Positions 18,193-26,135 of a stretch of 64,000 nucleotides of DNA are shown here, piece after piece; positions within the stretch are counted from its first letter, which is position 1; each line of letters opens with the position of its first letter. Both the position numbers and the translations under genes were made by a program. A model generated the notes under the pieces. That model made no database searches. It had not been told where the DNA came from and saw nothing but the letters and a program-made list of their open reading frames with translations. Source of the stretch: Streptomyces longhuiensis (lineage in GTDB: Bacteria > Actinomycetota > Actinomycetes > Streptomycetales > Streptomycetaceae); assembly GCF_020616555.1 (NCBI RefSeq), contig NZ_CP085173.1:4475501-4539500 (forward strand), in the 5' to 3' direction.

Positions 18193-19659
18193 TCACCCCT
18201 GCCACACGATCGACTGGAGCTCGCTGTAGGCGTGCAGCGCGTACGAACCCACGTCCCGGCCCACCCCGCTCTGCTTGAAGCCGCCGAACGGCGCCTCCAT
18301 GTTCCGGCCGACCGTGTTCACGCCGACCCCGCCGGCCCGCAGCCGCCGCGCCACCCGGAACGCCCGCGCCACGTCCCCCGACCACACGTAGTCGATGAGC
18401 CCGTACTCGCTGTCGTTGGCGAGGGCCACCCCCTCCTCCTCGTCGTCGAAGGGCACGACCACCACGACCGGGCCGAAGATCTCCTCCCGCACGACCCGCA
18501 TGTCGTTCGTGCAGTCCGCGAGGAGCGTCGGGGCCACGTAGAAACCCTTGTCGAGGGCCGGCCGCGCACCGCCCGCGACGACCCGCGCCCCCTCCTTGCG
18601 GCCCAGCTCGACGTACGACTCGACGCGGTCGCGGTGCGCCGCCGAGATCACCGGCCCGACGACCGTCCCCCGCGCTCTCGGATCGCCGACCTTCATGTAG
18701 CCGATGTAGTCGCTCAGCTTCGAGACGAGCGCGTCGTACACCCCGCGCTGCGCGATCACCCGCGTCGGTGCCGTGCAGATCTGCCCGCTGTAGAAGGCGT
18801 ACGTCGTGCCGATCCCCGAGACCGCCGAGGCGAGGCCCGCCTCGTCCAGGTCGTCGAAGACGAGCGCCGCGCCCTTCCCGCCCAGCTCCATCAGCTGCCG
18901 TTTCATGCCGCGCCCGCACACCTCGCCGATGCGCCGGCCGACCGCGGTGGAGCCGGTGAAGCTGACCATGTCGACGTCCGGCGAGTCGACGGCCGCCTCA
19001 CCCACGTCCACAGCCGTCCCGCTGACCACGTTCACCACACCGGGCGGCGCTCCCGCCTCCTCCAGAGCCGCCGCCATCCGGTACACCGACAGCGGGTCCT
19101 GCGGGGCAGGCTTCACGACGACCGTGTTCCCCATGGCGAGCGCCGGGGCGACCTTGCCGGCCGGGTTCGCCCACGGGTTGTTGTACGACGTGATGCAGGT
19201 GACGACGCCGACGGGTTGCCGTACGGCGAGCGCCCCGAGCACGCCCGCCTTCCCCATGGGTCCCGCCTCGTTGATCTGCGGCGGCAGCCCCTGCTCGACC
19301 GGTTCGAGCGCGCCCTTCGCATAGCGGCGGAACCGCGCCACCCCGACCGCGACCTGCATCCCGCGCGCGGTCCCGCTCGTCGCACCGCTCTCCGCCTGCG
19401 CGAGCTCCGCGTTCGCCGCGAAGTCGCGCTGCATCACGTCGGCGGCCCGGTCCAGGATCGCGGCACGCTCCTCCGGCTTCGTGGCGGACCACGACGCGAA
19501 GGCCTGGCGGGCCGCCGACGCCGCGTCGTGGACCTGCGCGCGGGACGCCTCGGGGGCGAGCCCGACGACCTCCTCCGACGCGGGGTCGACGACCTCGTAG
19601 TGCCCGCCGTCCGGCTCGGTCCACTCGCCACCGATGAACAGCCTCTGCGTGTCGGTCAT
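18193..19659 (-). CDS. Aldehyde dehydrogenase
   Basis: 488 residues, full length for an NAD(P)-dependent ALDH. It has VTCITSYNNPWANPAGK, VVKPAPQDPLSVYRMA, FTGSTAVGRRIG, the general-base Glu in ELGGKGAALVFDD (about 258) and the nucleophilic Cys in FYSGQICTAPTRV (about 294). EEIFGPVVVV and GVGVNTVGRNMEAPFGGFKQSGVGR complete the fold. Its ATG overlaps the stop of the upstream amidohydrolase (ATGA), so the two are translationally coupled. It probably oxidises an aldehyde to an acid in the regulon pathway. Confidence 0.92.
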   Translation of the reverse strand: MTDTQRLFIGGEWTEPDGGHYEVVDPASEEVVGLAPEASRAQVHDAASAARQAFASWSATKPEERAAILDRAADVMQRDFAANAELAQAESGATSGTARGMQVAVGVARFRRYAKGALEPVEQGLPPQINEAGPMGKAGVLGALAVRQPVGVVTCITSYNNPWANPAGKVAPALAMGNTVVVKPAPQDPLSVYRMAAALEEAGAPPGVVNVVSGTAVDVGEAAVDSPDVDMVSFTGSTAVGRRIGEVCGRGMKRQLMELGGKGAALVFDDLDEAGLASAVSGIGTTYAFYSGQICTAPTRVIAQRGVYDALVSKLSDYIGYMKVGDPRARGTVVGPVISAAHRDRVESYVELGRKEGARVVAGGARPALDKGFYVAPTLLADCTNDMRVVREEIFGPVVVVVPFDDEEEGVALANDSEYGLIDYVWSGDVARAFRVARRLRAGGVGVNTVGRNMEAPFGGFKQSGVGRDVGSYALHAYSELQSIVWQG

Positions 19660-21395
19660 GTGGTGCTCACCGTCCTGGTGTCACGTCCGGACCGCAGCAC
19701 GGTGCCGGGCACGGCCCCCGTCACGACGTCCTCGCGGATGACCTCGACGCCGTTGACCCACACGGCGTTGACGCCGATGGCCTTCGAGTCGAGACGCGGG
19801 CTGTCGCCGGGCAGGTCGTGGACGAGGGTGGCCTTGCCCGCGTCGATCCGCTCCGGGTCGAACAGGACGAGGTCCGCGTGCCAGCCCTCCGCGATCCGGC
19901 CGCGTTCCCGCAGCCCGAAGAGCCGCGCCGGATCGTCGGTGAGCATCTTCACCGCCTCCTCGATCCCGGCCAGCTTCCGCCCGCGCAGACAGTCCCCGAG
20001 GAACCGCGTCGTGTACGGCGCACCGCACATGCGGTCCAGGTGCGCCCCCGCGTCGGACCCGCCGAGGAGCACGTCCTCGTGCTGCCAGGTCTCGGCACGC
20101 AGGGCCCACGAGTCCGGGTCGTTGTCGCTGGGCATGGGCCAAAGAACCGTCCGCAGGCGGTCGTTGGCGCAGATCTCGACGATGCACTCGAAGGGTTCCT
20201 GGCCGCGCTCGGCCGCGATGTCGTTCACCACGCGCCCGGTCAGACCCTCGTTCGCCTCCGAGTACGTGTCCCCGATGACGTACCGCCCGAAGTGGGCGAG
20301 CCGCCGGAAGACGCCGGCCTCCTTGCTGTCCGCGCGCCGCAGCATCTCCGCTCGCACGTCCGGGTCGCGCAGCTTCGCGATCCGCTCGTCGACGGGCAGG
20401 GAGAGGACCTCGCCCCAGCCGGGGATGAGGTTCAGGGCGCAGAACGTGCCGAGCGACATGTTCATGGGGGTCAGGATCGGCATGGTCAGCGCGACGATCC
20501 GGCCGCCGGCCTTGCGGGCCCGCTCGCTGGGGATCAGCTGGCGCGGCACCCGCTCGGGGACGGCCGCGTCGATGGTGAGGACGTTCCAGTTCAGGGGCCG
20601 CCCGGCGGCCGCGCTCATCTCGACGAACAGGTCGATCTCGTCGTCGCTGAACTGGTCGAGGCACCCGGCGACGATCGCCTCGATCTGCGTGCCCTCGTGC
20701 TCGGCGACGGCGCGGCTCAGCGCGAGCAGCTCCTCGGGCCGCGCGTGCCGCGAGGCGACCGGCTGCCCGTCGCCGTCCGAGTGGGTCGAGGACTGGGTGG
20801 TCGAGAATCCCCAGGCGCCCGCGTCCATCGCCTCGTGGAACAGGGCGAGCATCTGATCGAGCTGCTCGGGCGTCGGCTGCCCGCCGACCGCGTCCGCGCC
20901 CATCACGTACCGGCGCAGCGCGCAGTGCCCCACCATGAAGCCGGCGTTGACCGCGATCCGCCCGTCGAGGGCGTCGAGATACTCGCCGAACGAGTTCCAC
21001 GTCCAGGGCGCGCCCTCCTCGAGGGCGACCAGCGACATGCCCTCGACCTTGGACATCATCCGGCGCGTGTAGTCGGCGTCCTCGGGCCGCTCCGGGTGCA
21101 GCGGGGCGAGCGTGAAGCCGCAGTTGCCGCCCGCGACGGTCGTCACGCCGTGGTTCAGGGACGGCGTCGCGTACGGGTCCCAGAACAGCTGGGCGTCGTA
21201 GTGGGTGTGCGGGTCGACGAAGCCGGGGGCGAGGATCCGCCCGCGCGCGTCCTCGCTGCCCGCGGCGGGCTCGGTCACGGCCCCGGGCTCGGCGATGACG
21301 GCGATACGCCCGTCGCGTATCCCCACGTCGGCGACGTAGGCGGGGGCTCCCGTCCCGTCGACTACGGTCGCTCCTTTGATCAGGTGGTCGAGCAC
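19656..21395 (-). CDS. N-acyl-D-amino-acid deacylase-type amidohydrolase
   Basis: 579 residues from GTG 21395, preceded by AGGAGGGG. I rejected the longer frame because its first 100 residues are intergenic repeat sequence. DHLIKGATVVDGTGAPAYVADVGIRDGRI and ILAPGFVDPHTHYDAQLFWDP (metal-binding H-x-H) and GNCGFTLAP identify the D-aminoacylase/dihydroorotase-like superfamily; GGSDAGAHLD contains the later metal-ligand Asp. Such proteins hydrolyse cyclic or linear amides, or lactones; the substrate here is unknown. It is followed directly by the aldehyde dehydrogenase and lies 299 bases after the luciferase-like gene, whose two operators probably drive all three. Confidence 0.86.
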   Translation of the reverse strand: MLDHLIKGATVVDGTGAPAYVADVGIRDGRIAVIAEPGAVTEPAAGSEDARGRILAPGFVDPHTHYDAQLFWDPYATPSLNHGVTTVAGGNCGFTLAPLHPERPEDADYTRRMMSKVEGMSLVALEEGAPWTWNSFGEYLDALDGRIAVNAGFMVGHCALRRYVMGADAVGGQPTPEQLDQMLALFHEAMDAGAWGFSTTQSSTHSDGDGQPVASRHARPEELLALSRAVAEHEGTQIEAIVAGCLDQFSDDEIDLFVEMSAAAGRPLNWNVLTIDAAVPERVPRQLIPSERARKAGGRIVALTMPILTPMNMSLGTFCALNLIPGWGEVLSLPVDERIAKLRDPDVRAEMLRRADSKEAGVFRRLAHFGRYVIGDTYSEANEGLTGRVVNDIAAERGQEPFECIVEICANDRLRTVLWPMPSDNDPDSWALRAETWQHEDVLLGGSDAGAHLDRMCGAPYTTRFLGDCLRGRKLAGIEEAVKMLTDDPARLFGLRERGRIAEGWHADLVLFDPERIDAGKATLVHDLPGDSPRLDSKAIGVNAVWVNGVEVIREDVVTGAVPGTVLRSGRDTRTVSTT

Positions 21396-21693
21396 GAGGT
21401 CGTCCCCCTCCTGAAGGGTGAGTACTGACGGTCCTGAAGGGTGAGTGGCGGCGGGTTCACGACCGGGCCGCCCGTCCGGAAGTCCAGGGATTCGGGCCGC
21501 CCATCCAGCCGTCCGGACGTCCGGGGATTCGCAGGCATTCCATCCAGACCGTCCGGCGCTCGGGGACGAGCCCGAAGGGCGACAGGGGGTCCGGGGCACA
21601 GCCCCGTGTCGGTCGCCCATGACCCGCAACCCCAGGGGCCCCGACCCCCGTCCGGGAAAGGAGGGGCCGGGGCGGTCCATGGGCCGGGCCGGA
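21396..21693. repeat. Intergenic repeat-rich region inside operon
   Basis: These 298 bases hold a direct repeat TCCTGAAGGGTGAGT (21409 and 21433) and GTCCGG-rich sequence. From 21588 comes a GC-rich unit of the kind GGGTCCGGGGCACAGCCCC, which resembles the interspersed imperfect palindromes common between Streptomyces genes. No gene is seen. The hairpin could reduce read-through between the flanking same-strand genes. Confidence 0.5.
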
Positions 21694-22812
21694 TCAGACG
21701 GCCTCACGGAAGCGCGTCGTGCGGTGCACCGGATCCGTGTCGATCTTCGGGATGACGTGCTCGCCGATCAGCTTGATCGACTGGAGCGTGTCCTCCTTGG
21801 AGATGCCGATCGGCATGCCGAACGCCAGCTGGTCGGCGCCCGCCTGCTCCCAGCGCTTGCACTGCGTGAGCACCTCGTCCGGGTCGCCGCAGATCAGCAG
21901 CTCCTCGGCGATGAGGAGCTCGATGATCTCCTCGTTGAACTCGGGCAGCGTCTCGGGCCACACGGGGAAGCCCTCGGGGCGCGGGAACGTGTCGTGGTAG
22001 CGGAAGACGAGCGACTGGAGGTAGTGCAGCCCGCCGGTCGCGGCGATCCGTACGGCCTCCGCGTGGGTCGGCGCGCAGATCGCGGTCGAGGTCACCATGA
22101 CGTTGTCGTTGACGAACGCCCCGACGGGCTCCGCCTTGCCGATGTTCGACTTGTACTGGTCGAGCACCCACTCCATGTCGGAGACCTTCTGGACGCTGAA
22201 GCCCAGGACGCCGAGGCCCTTCCTGGCGGCCATCGCGTACGAGGGCGGGGAGCCGGCCGCGTACCACATGGCCGGGTGCGCCTTCCCGTACGGCTTGGGG
22301 AAGATCTTGCGCGGCGGCAGCTGCCAGTGCTTGCCCTTGAACCCGACGTACTCCTCCTGGAGCCACATCTTCGGGAACTCGGCGATGGTCTCTTCCCAGA
22401 TCTCCTTCGTGTAGTTCATGTCGGTGACGCCGGGGATGAAGCCGAGGATCTCGTGGCTGCCCGCGCCGCGCCCGCTGCCGAACTCGTGGCGTCCCTCACT
22501 GAGATGGTCGAGCATCGCGACCTTCTCGGCGACCTTCACCGGATGGTTGACCTGGGCGAGCGGGTTGAAGATGCCGGAGCCGAGGTGGATGCGTTCGGTG
22601 GCGTGGGCGAGGTAGCCGAGGAAGACGTCGTTGGCGGAGAGGTGCGAGTACTCCTCCAGGAAGTGGTGCTCGGACGCCCAGGCGTACTTGAAGCCCGACT
22701 TGTCCGCCTGGATGACGTACTCGGTCTCCTCCATCAGCGCCTTGTGCTCGGCGAGCGGGTCGGTCTCGGCCCGCTTGCCCACATATCCCTGTACAAAGAG
22801 CCCGAATTCCAA
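21694..22812 (-). CDS. Luciferase-like (LLM class) flavin-dependent monooxygenase
   Basis: 372 residues. The start codon is TTG at 22812: an in-frame TGA lies three codons upstream, so nothing longer is possible, and GGTGA six bases before it is the likely ribosome site. MEFGLFVQGYV, YAWASEHHFLEEYSHLS, LGSGIFNPLAQVNHPVKVAEKVAMLDHLS and GSGRGAGSHEILGF match bacterial luciferase-alpha-like monooxygenases, which use reduced FMN (less often F420) and oxygen. First gene of a probable operon with the amidohydrolase and aldehyde dehydrogenase, an order that suggests oxygenation, hydrolysis, then aldehyde oxidation. Two CTGAC operators lie upstream. Confidence 0.88.
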   Translation of the reverse strand: MEFGLFVQGYVGKRAETDPLAEHKALMEETEYVIQADKSGFKYAWASEHHFLEEYSHLSANDVFLGYLAHATERIHLGSGIFNPLAQVNHPVKVAEKVAMLDHLSEGRHEFGSGRGAGSHEILGFIPGVTDMNYTKEIWEETIAEFPKMWLQEEYVGFKGKHWQLPPRKIFPKPYGKAHPAMWYAAGSPPSYAMAARKGLGVLGFSVQKVSDMEWVLDQYKSNIGKAEPVGAFVNDNVMVTSTAICAPTHAEAVRIAATGGLHYLQSLVFRYHDTFPRPEGFPVWPETLPEFNEEIIELLIAEELLICGDPDEVLTQCKRWEQAGADQLAFGMPIGISKEDTLQSIKLIGEHVIPKIDTDPVHRTTRFREAV

Positions 22813-22871
22813 GGAGGTTCACCGTCCCCTGTCTGTGACCGGCGGCTGCGTCAGAAGCTCCTGCGCTCTTT

Positions 22872-22886
22872 CTGACGTACCGTCAG
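22872..22886. promoter_or_regulatory. Catabolic-regulon operator, site 2 (perfect)
   Basis: CTGAC-GTACC-GTCAG, 60 bases upstream of the TTG start of the luciferase-like gene. The next-nearest site is 59 bases further upstream. Confidence 0.75.
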
Positions 22887-22930
22887 ATTCGATGTGCCGA
22901 CTGTTTCACCGTGCCCGTACAGCGTCAATA

Positions 22931-22945
22931 CTGATGCAGCGTCAG
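22931..22945. promoter_or_regulatory. Catabolic-regulon operator, site 3 (one mismatch)
   Basis: CTGAT-GCAGC-GTCAG. It lies between the SDR stop (22957) and site 2, in the promoter region of the luciferase-like operon. Confidence 0.65.
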
Positions 22946-22956
22946 ATCTGGTGGGA

Positions 22957-23736
22957 TCACAACACGCTGACGCCCGCCAGCCACCCGCCGTCGATGACGA
23001 ACGGCTGGCCCGTGATGTACGCGGAGTCCTCCTGCGAGGTCAGGAACAGCGCGAGCCGCGCCACCTCCTCGGGCTGCCCGACCCGCCCCAGCGGCACGAG
23101 CTTGCGGTACAGCTCGTCGAGCGCCTGCGAGGCCTCCTCGGTGTCCGCGCCCGGGTCCAGCTGCGAGGGATTACTCATGGCGGTGTCGATGGCGCCGGGA
23201 CAGACGGCGTTCACGCGGATCTTCTTGGCGGCCAGCTCAAGGGCCGCCACCTTCGTCAGCCCCACGATCGCGTGCTTGGTGGCGGTGTACGCGCCGACGT
23301 ACGCCATGCCCGTCACCCCCGTGTAGGAGGCCGTGTTCACGATCGTGCCCCCGCCGGCCGCCTCGATCTCGGGCGCGACGGTCTTGATCCCGAGGAAGGC
23401 ACCGACCTGGTTGACCTGGATGATCTGCTGGAACTCGTCCAGGGGCGTGCTGACCAGCTCGTTGAACCGCAGGATCCCGGCGTTGTTCACGAGCCCGTCG
23501 ATCTTCCCGTACGCCTTCTTCGCCGCGGCGACGGCGGCCACCCAGTCGTCCTCGCGGCTCACGTCCAGATGGACGTAGAGCCCGCCCATCTCCTTGGCGA
23601 GCGCCTCACCCTGGTCGTCGAGGACATCCCCGAGCACCACCTTGGCGCCCTCCGCGGCGAACAGCCGCGCCTCCTGCTCGCCCTGCCCGCGCGCCGCGCC
23701 CGTGATGACGACGACGCGCCCGTCCAGCTTGCCCAT
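22957..23736 (-). CDS. Short-chain dehydrogenase/reductase
   Basis: 259 residues, ATG eight bases after GGGAG. Classical SDR: VVITGAARGQGEQEARLF (cofactor loop, residues 9-26), NNAGI near 88, catalytic Ser in NTASYTGV, Tyr and Lys in YTATKHAIVGL near 152, and PGAID. Members of this type oxidise hydroxysteroids or other secondary alcohols with NAD+. It is the last gene of the minus-strand operon amidohydrolase, luciferase-like enzyme, SDR, and starts 42 bases after the preceding stop. Confidence 0.9.
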   Translation of the reverse strand: MGKLDGRVVVITGAARGQGEQEARLFAAEGAKVVLGDVLDDQGEALAKEMGGLYVHLDVSREDDWVAAVAAAKKAYGKIDGLVNNAGILRFNELVSTPLDEFQQIIQVNQVGAFLGIKTVAPEIEAAGGGTIVNTASYTGVTGMAYVGAYTATKHAIVGLTKVAALELAAKKIRVNAVCPGAIDTAMSNPSQLDPGADTEEASQALDELYRKLVPLGRVGQPEEVARLALFLTSQEDSAYITGQPFVIDGGWLAGVSVL

Positions 23737-23778
23737 GCCGGTACTCCCAATCGGTGAGGTGCCTGGTCGTTGAGGTGC

Positions 23779-24723
23779 CTAGTCGTTCAAATGCGGAGCG
23801 ACGTCGGCGGCGAACGCCGCCATCTGGTCGGTGAGTTCACCGAGACTCCGGGAGCGGAACCGGACCTGGATCTGGTCCACGCCCATCGCGCCGTACGCGC
23901 GCAGCGACTCGGCGAGGGCCTGCGGGGCGCCGGACAGGGTGCGCCGCCCGACGTGCCACGCGGGTACGCCCACGTACAGGGGCTCGGCGATCGCGCCCAC
24001 GGTGACGGGAGTCTCGATACCGGCCTCCTCCCGCAGCCGTCTCACCTTGGCTATCTGTCCGGGCAGCTGCTCACGGCTGTCCCCCTGCGGCAGCCATCCG
24101 TCCCCCTTCACGGCGGCGCGGCGCACCGCCGGGGCCGAGGAACCGCCCACCCACACGGGGACCCGGCTCTGCGCGGGACGCGGCCGCTGCCCGAGCCCCT
24201 CGAAGGCGTACCGCTCCCCCTTGAACGACGGATACTCCTCCGGCCCGAGCGCCGCCTTCAGCGCGTCCACGGCCTCGTCGAGCACGGCCCCGCGCCGCGC
24301 GAAGTCGACCCCGAGCGCCTCGAACTCCTCCTGTACGTGCCCTGCCCCGACCCCGAGGATCAGCCGGCCCCCGGAGAGATGGTCGAGGGTGGCGTACTGC
24401 TTGGCGGTGGCCAGCGGATGGCGCAGGCCGACGATCGCGACATGGCTCATGAGGCGCACGTTCCGCGTGATGCCCGCGAGGTAGGCGAGCGTGGCCACCG
24501 GGTCGTACCAGGTGGTACTCATCGCGTCCGCGAGGCGGCGCGGGATGGCGACGTGGTCGCAGCAGGCGACGTAGTCGAAGCCGGTGCGGTCGGCGGTGCG
24601 GGCGATCTCGGCGAGGTCGGCGGCGCCGGCCCCGGCCTCCCAGCCCTCCGCGTATATCGTGGACTGGGACTGGACCGGGAGCTGGATGCCGTAGGTCAGC
24701 CGCCCCGGCGCCCGGCCGCTCAC
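23779..24723 (-). CDS. LLM-class F420-dependent oxidoreductase
   Basis: 314 residues from GTG 24723, which overlaps the stop of the upstream gene as GTGA. Luciferase-like barrel: [75 protein letters not shown], and VPVWVGGSSAPAVRRA. The family resemblance is to F420-dependent actinobacterial members. Coupled to the ACMSD-like amidohydrolase, it probably reduces or oxidises an intermediate of the same pathway. Distinct from the luciferase-like protein at 21.7 kb, which resembles true FMN monooxygenases. Confidence 0.87.
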   Translation of the reverse strand: MSGRAPGRLTYGIQLPVQSQSTIYAEGWEAGAGAADLAEIARTADRTGFDYVACCDHVAIPRRLADAMSTTWYDPVATLAYLAGITRNVRLMSHVAIVGLRHPLATAKQYATLDHLSGGRLILGVGAGHVQEEFEALGVDFARRGAVLDEAVDALKAALGPEEYPSFKGERYAFEGLGQRPRPAQSRVPVWVGGSSAPAVRRAAVKGDGWLPQGDSREQLPGQIAKVRRLREEAGIETPVTVGAIAEPLYVGVPAWHVGRRTLSGAPQALAESLRAYGAMGVDQIQVRFRSRSLGELTDQMAAFAADVAPHLND

Positions 24724-25970
24724 CGCTGCCCCGCCCAGAGTCCGTCGTCGGTCAGCCCCAGCAGGTCGATGGCGTTGCCGCGCACGATGCGCTCGACGAC
24801 GTCCGCGTCCAGGTGCCCCATCTGCGCCTCGCCGACCTCCTTGGACTTCGGCCAGGTGGAGTCGGAGTGCGGGTAGTCCGTCTCGTAGAGCACGTTCGCG
24901 ACGCCGATCGCGTCGAGGTTCCTGAGCCCGAACGCGTCGTCGAAGAAGCAGCCGTAGACGTGGTCGGTGAAGTACTCGGAGGGCCGCTTGCGGACCTTGT
25001 CGGCGACGCCGCCCCAGCCGCGGTTCTCCTCCCAGACGACGTCCGCGCGCTCCAGGATGTACGGGATCCAGCCGATCTGGCCCTCGGCATACATGATCTT
25101 CAGGTTCGGGAAGCGCTCGAACTTGCCGCTCATCAGCCAGTCGACCATCGAGAAGCAGCAGTTGGCGAAGGTGATGGTCGAGCCGACGGCGGGCGGCGCG
25201 TCGGGCGAGGTCGACGGCATCTTGCTGGACGACCCGATGTGCATCGCGATGACGGTGCCGGTCTCGTCGCAGGCCCGCAGGAAGGGGTCCCACTCGTCCG
25301 TGTGGACGGAGGGCAGGCCCAGGTGGGGCGGTATCTCGGAGAAGGCGACGGCCCGCACGCCCCGGGCCGCGTTGCGTCGCACCTCCGCCGCGGCGAGCTC
25401 GGCGTCCCACAGCGGGACGAGGGTGAGCGGTATGAGCCGCCCCTGCGCCTGCGGCCCGCACCACTCCTCCACCATCCAGTCGTTGTACGCGCGCACGCCG
25501 AGCAGCCCGAGTTCACGGTTCTTGGCCTCGGTGAACGTCTGTCCGCAAAAGCGCGGGAAGGTGGGGAAGCAGAGCGCGGACTGGACGTGGTTGACGTCCA
25601 TGTCGGCGAGGCGGGCCGGCACGTCGTACGAGCCCGGACGCATCTGCTCGTACGTGATGACCTCGAGCTTGATCTCGTCACGGTCGTAGCCGACGGCGGT
25701 GTCGAGGCGGGTGAGGGGCCGGTGCAGGTCCTCGTAGACCCACCAGTCGCCTATCGGCCCCTCGTCCCCGGGCGCGCCCATGACCGGCGCGAACTTGCCG
25801 CCCAGGAACGTCATTTCCTTCAGGGGGGCGCGCACGATGCGCGGACCTTCGTCCCGGAATTTGGCCGGGAGGCGGTCCTGCCAGACGCCGGGCGGTTCCA
25901 CAGTGTGGTCATCCACCGAAATGATCCGGGGGAAGCCCCGCGGGCTCTCCTTGGTCTCCTTGGTCTCCAT
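24720..25970 (-). CDS. ACMSD-like amidohydrolase (amidohydrolase 2 family)
   Basis: 416 residues from ATG 25970 (METKETKESPRGFPRI); a GTG at 25979 is possible. The opening IISVDDHTVEPPGVWQDRLP replaces the usual D-x-H-x-H by D-D-H-x-V-E-P, as in many actinobacterial members near steroid and aromatic catabolic genes. AMHIGSSS, EGQIGWIPYILERAD and YETDYPHSDSTWP carry the remaining metal-site residues. These enzymes decarboxylate or hydrate/hydrolyse ring-derived acids. There is no ribosome site and the CTGAC operator ends only 22 bases upstream of the ATG, so the mRNA is probably leaderless. First gene of a three-gene operon. Confidence 0.87.
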   Translation of the reverse strand: METKETKESPRGFPRIISVDDHTVEPPGVWQDRLPAKFRDEGPRIVRAPLKEMTFLGGKFAPVMGAPGDEGPIGDWWVYEDLHRPLTRLDTAVGYDRDEIKLEVITYEQMRPGSYDVPARLADMDVNHVQSALCFPTFPRFCGQTFTEAKNRELGLLGVRAYNDWMVEEWCGPQAQGRLIPLTLVPLWDAELAAAEVRRNAARGVRAVAFSEIPPHLGLPSVHTDEWDPFLRACDETGTVIAMHIGSSSKMPSTSPDAPPAVGSTITFANCCFSMVDWLMSGKFERFPNLKIMYAEGQIGWIPYILERADVVWEENRGWGGVADKVRKRPSEYFTDHVYGCFFDDAFGLRNLDAIGVANVLYETDYPHSDSTWPKSKEVGEAQMGHLDADVVERIVRGNAIDLLGLTDDGLWAGQR

Positions 25971-25991
25971 GTCGACCACGGTAGCGCCGAT

Positions 25992-26006
25992 CTGACGACC
26001 CGTCAG
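25992..26006. promoter_or_regulatory. Catabolic-regulon operator, site 4 (perfect), between amidohydrolase operon and afsR
   Basis: CTGAC-GACCC-GTCAG. It is 22 bases from the amidohydrolase start and 129 bases from the afsR start on the opposite strand. Confidence 0.75.
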
Positions 26007-26135
26007 CTCTCCGGACAGCGGCGACCTGACGTGAGGTGTCTGTGATGGCTGTCTCGCGTGGCTGACGCATCCGCCATGAACAAGGCAAACTGGCCTCGTC
26101 GTCTTTGGATCCGACGCGTGCGGCAGGGGGCAGCG

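Noticed and set aside
21426..21440. CTGACGGTCCTGAAG considered as a further regulon operator
   Set aside because: The second arm does not match GTCAG (TGAAG), and the position is inside the direct-repeat region.
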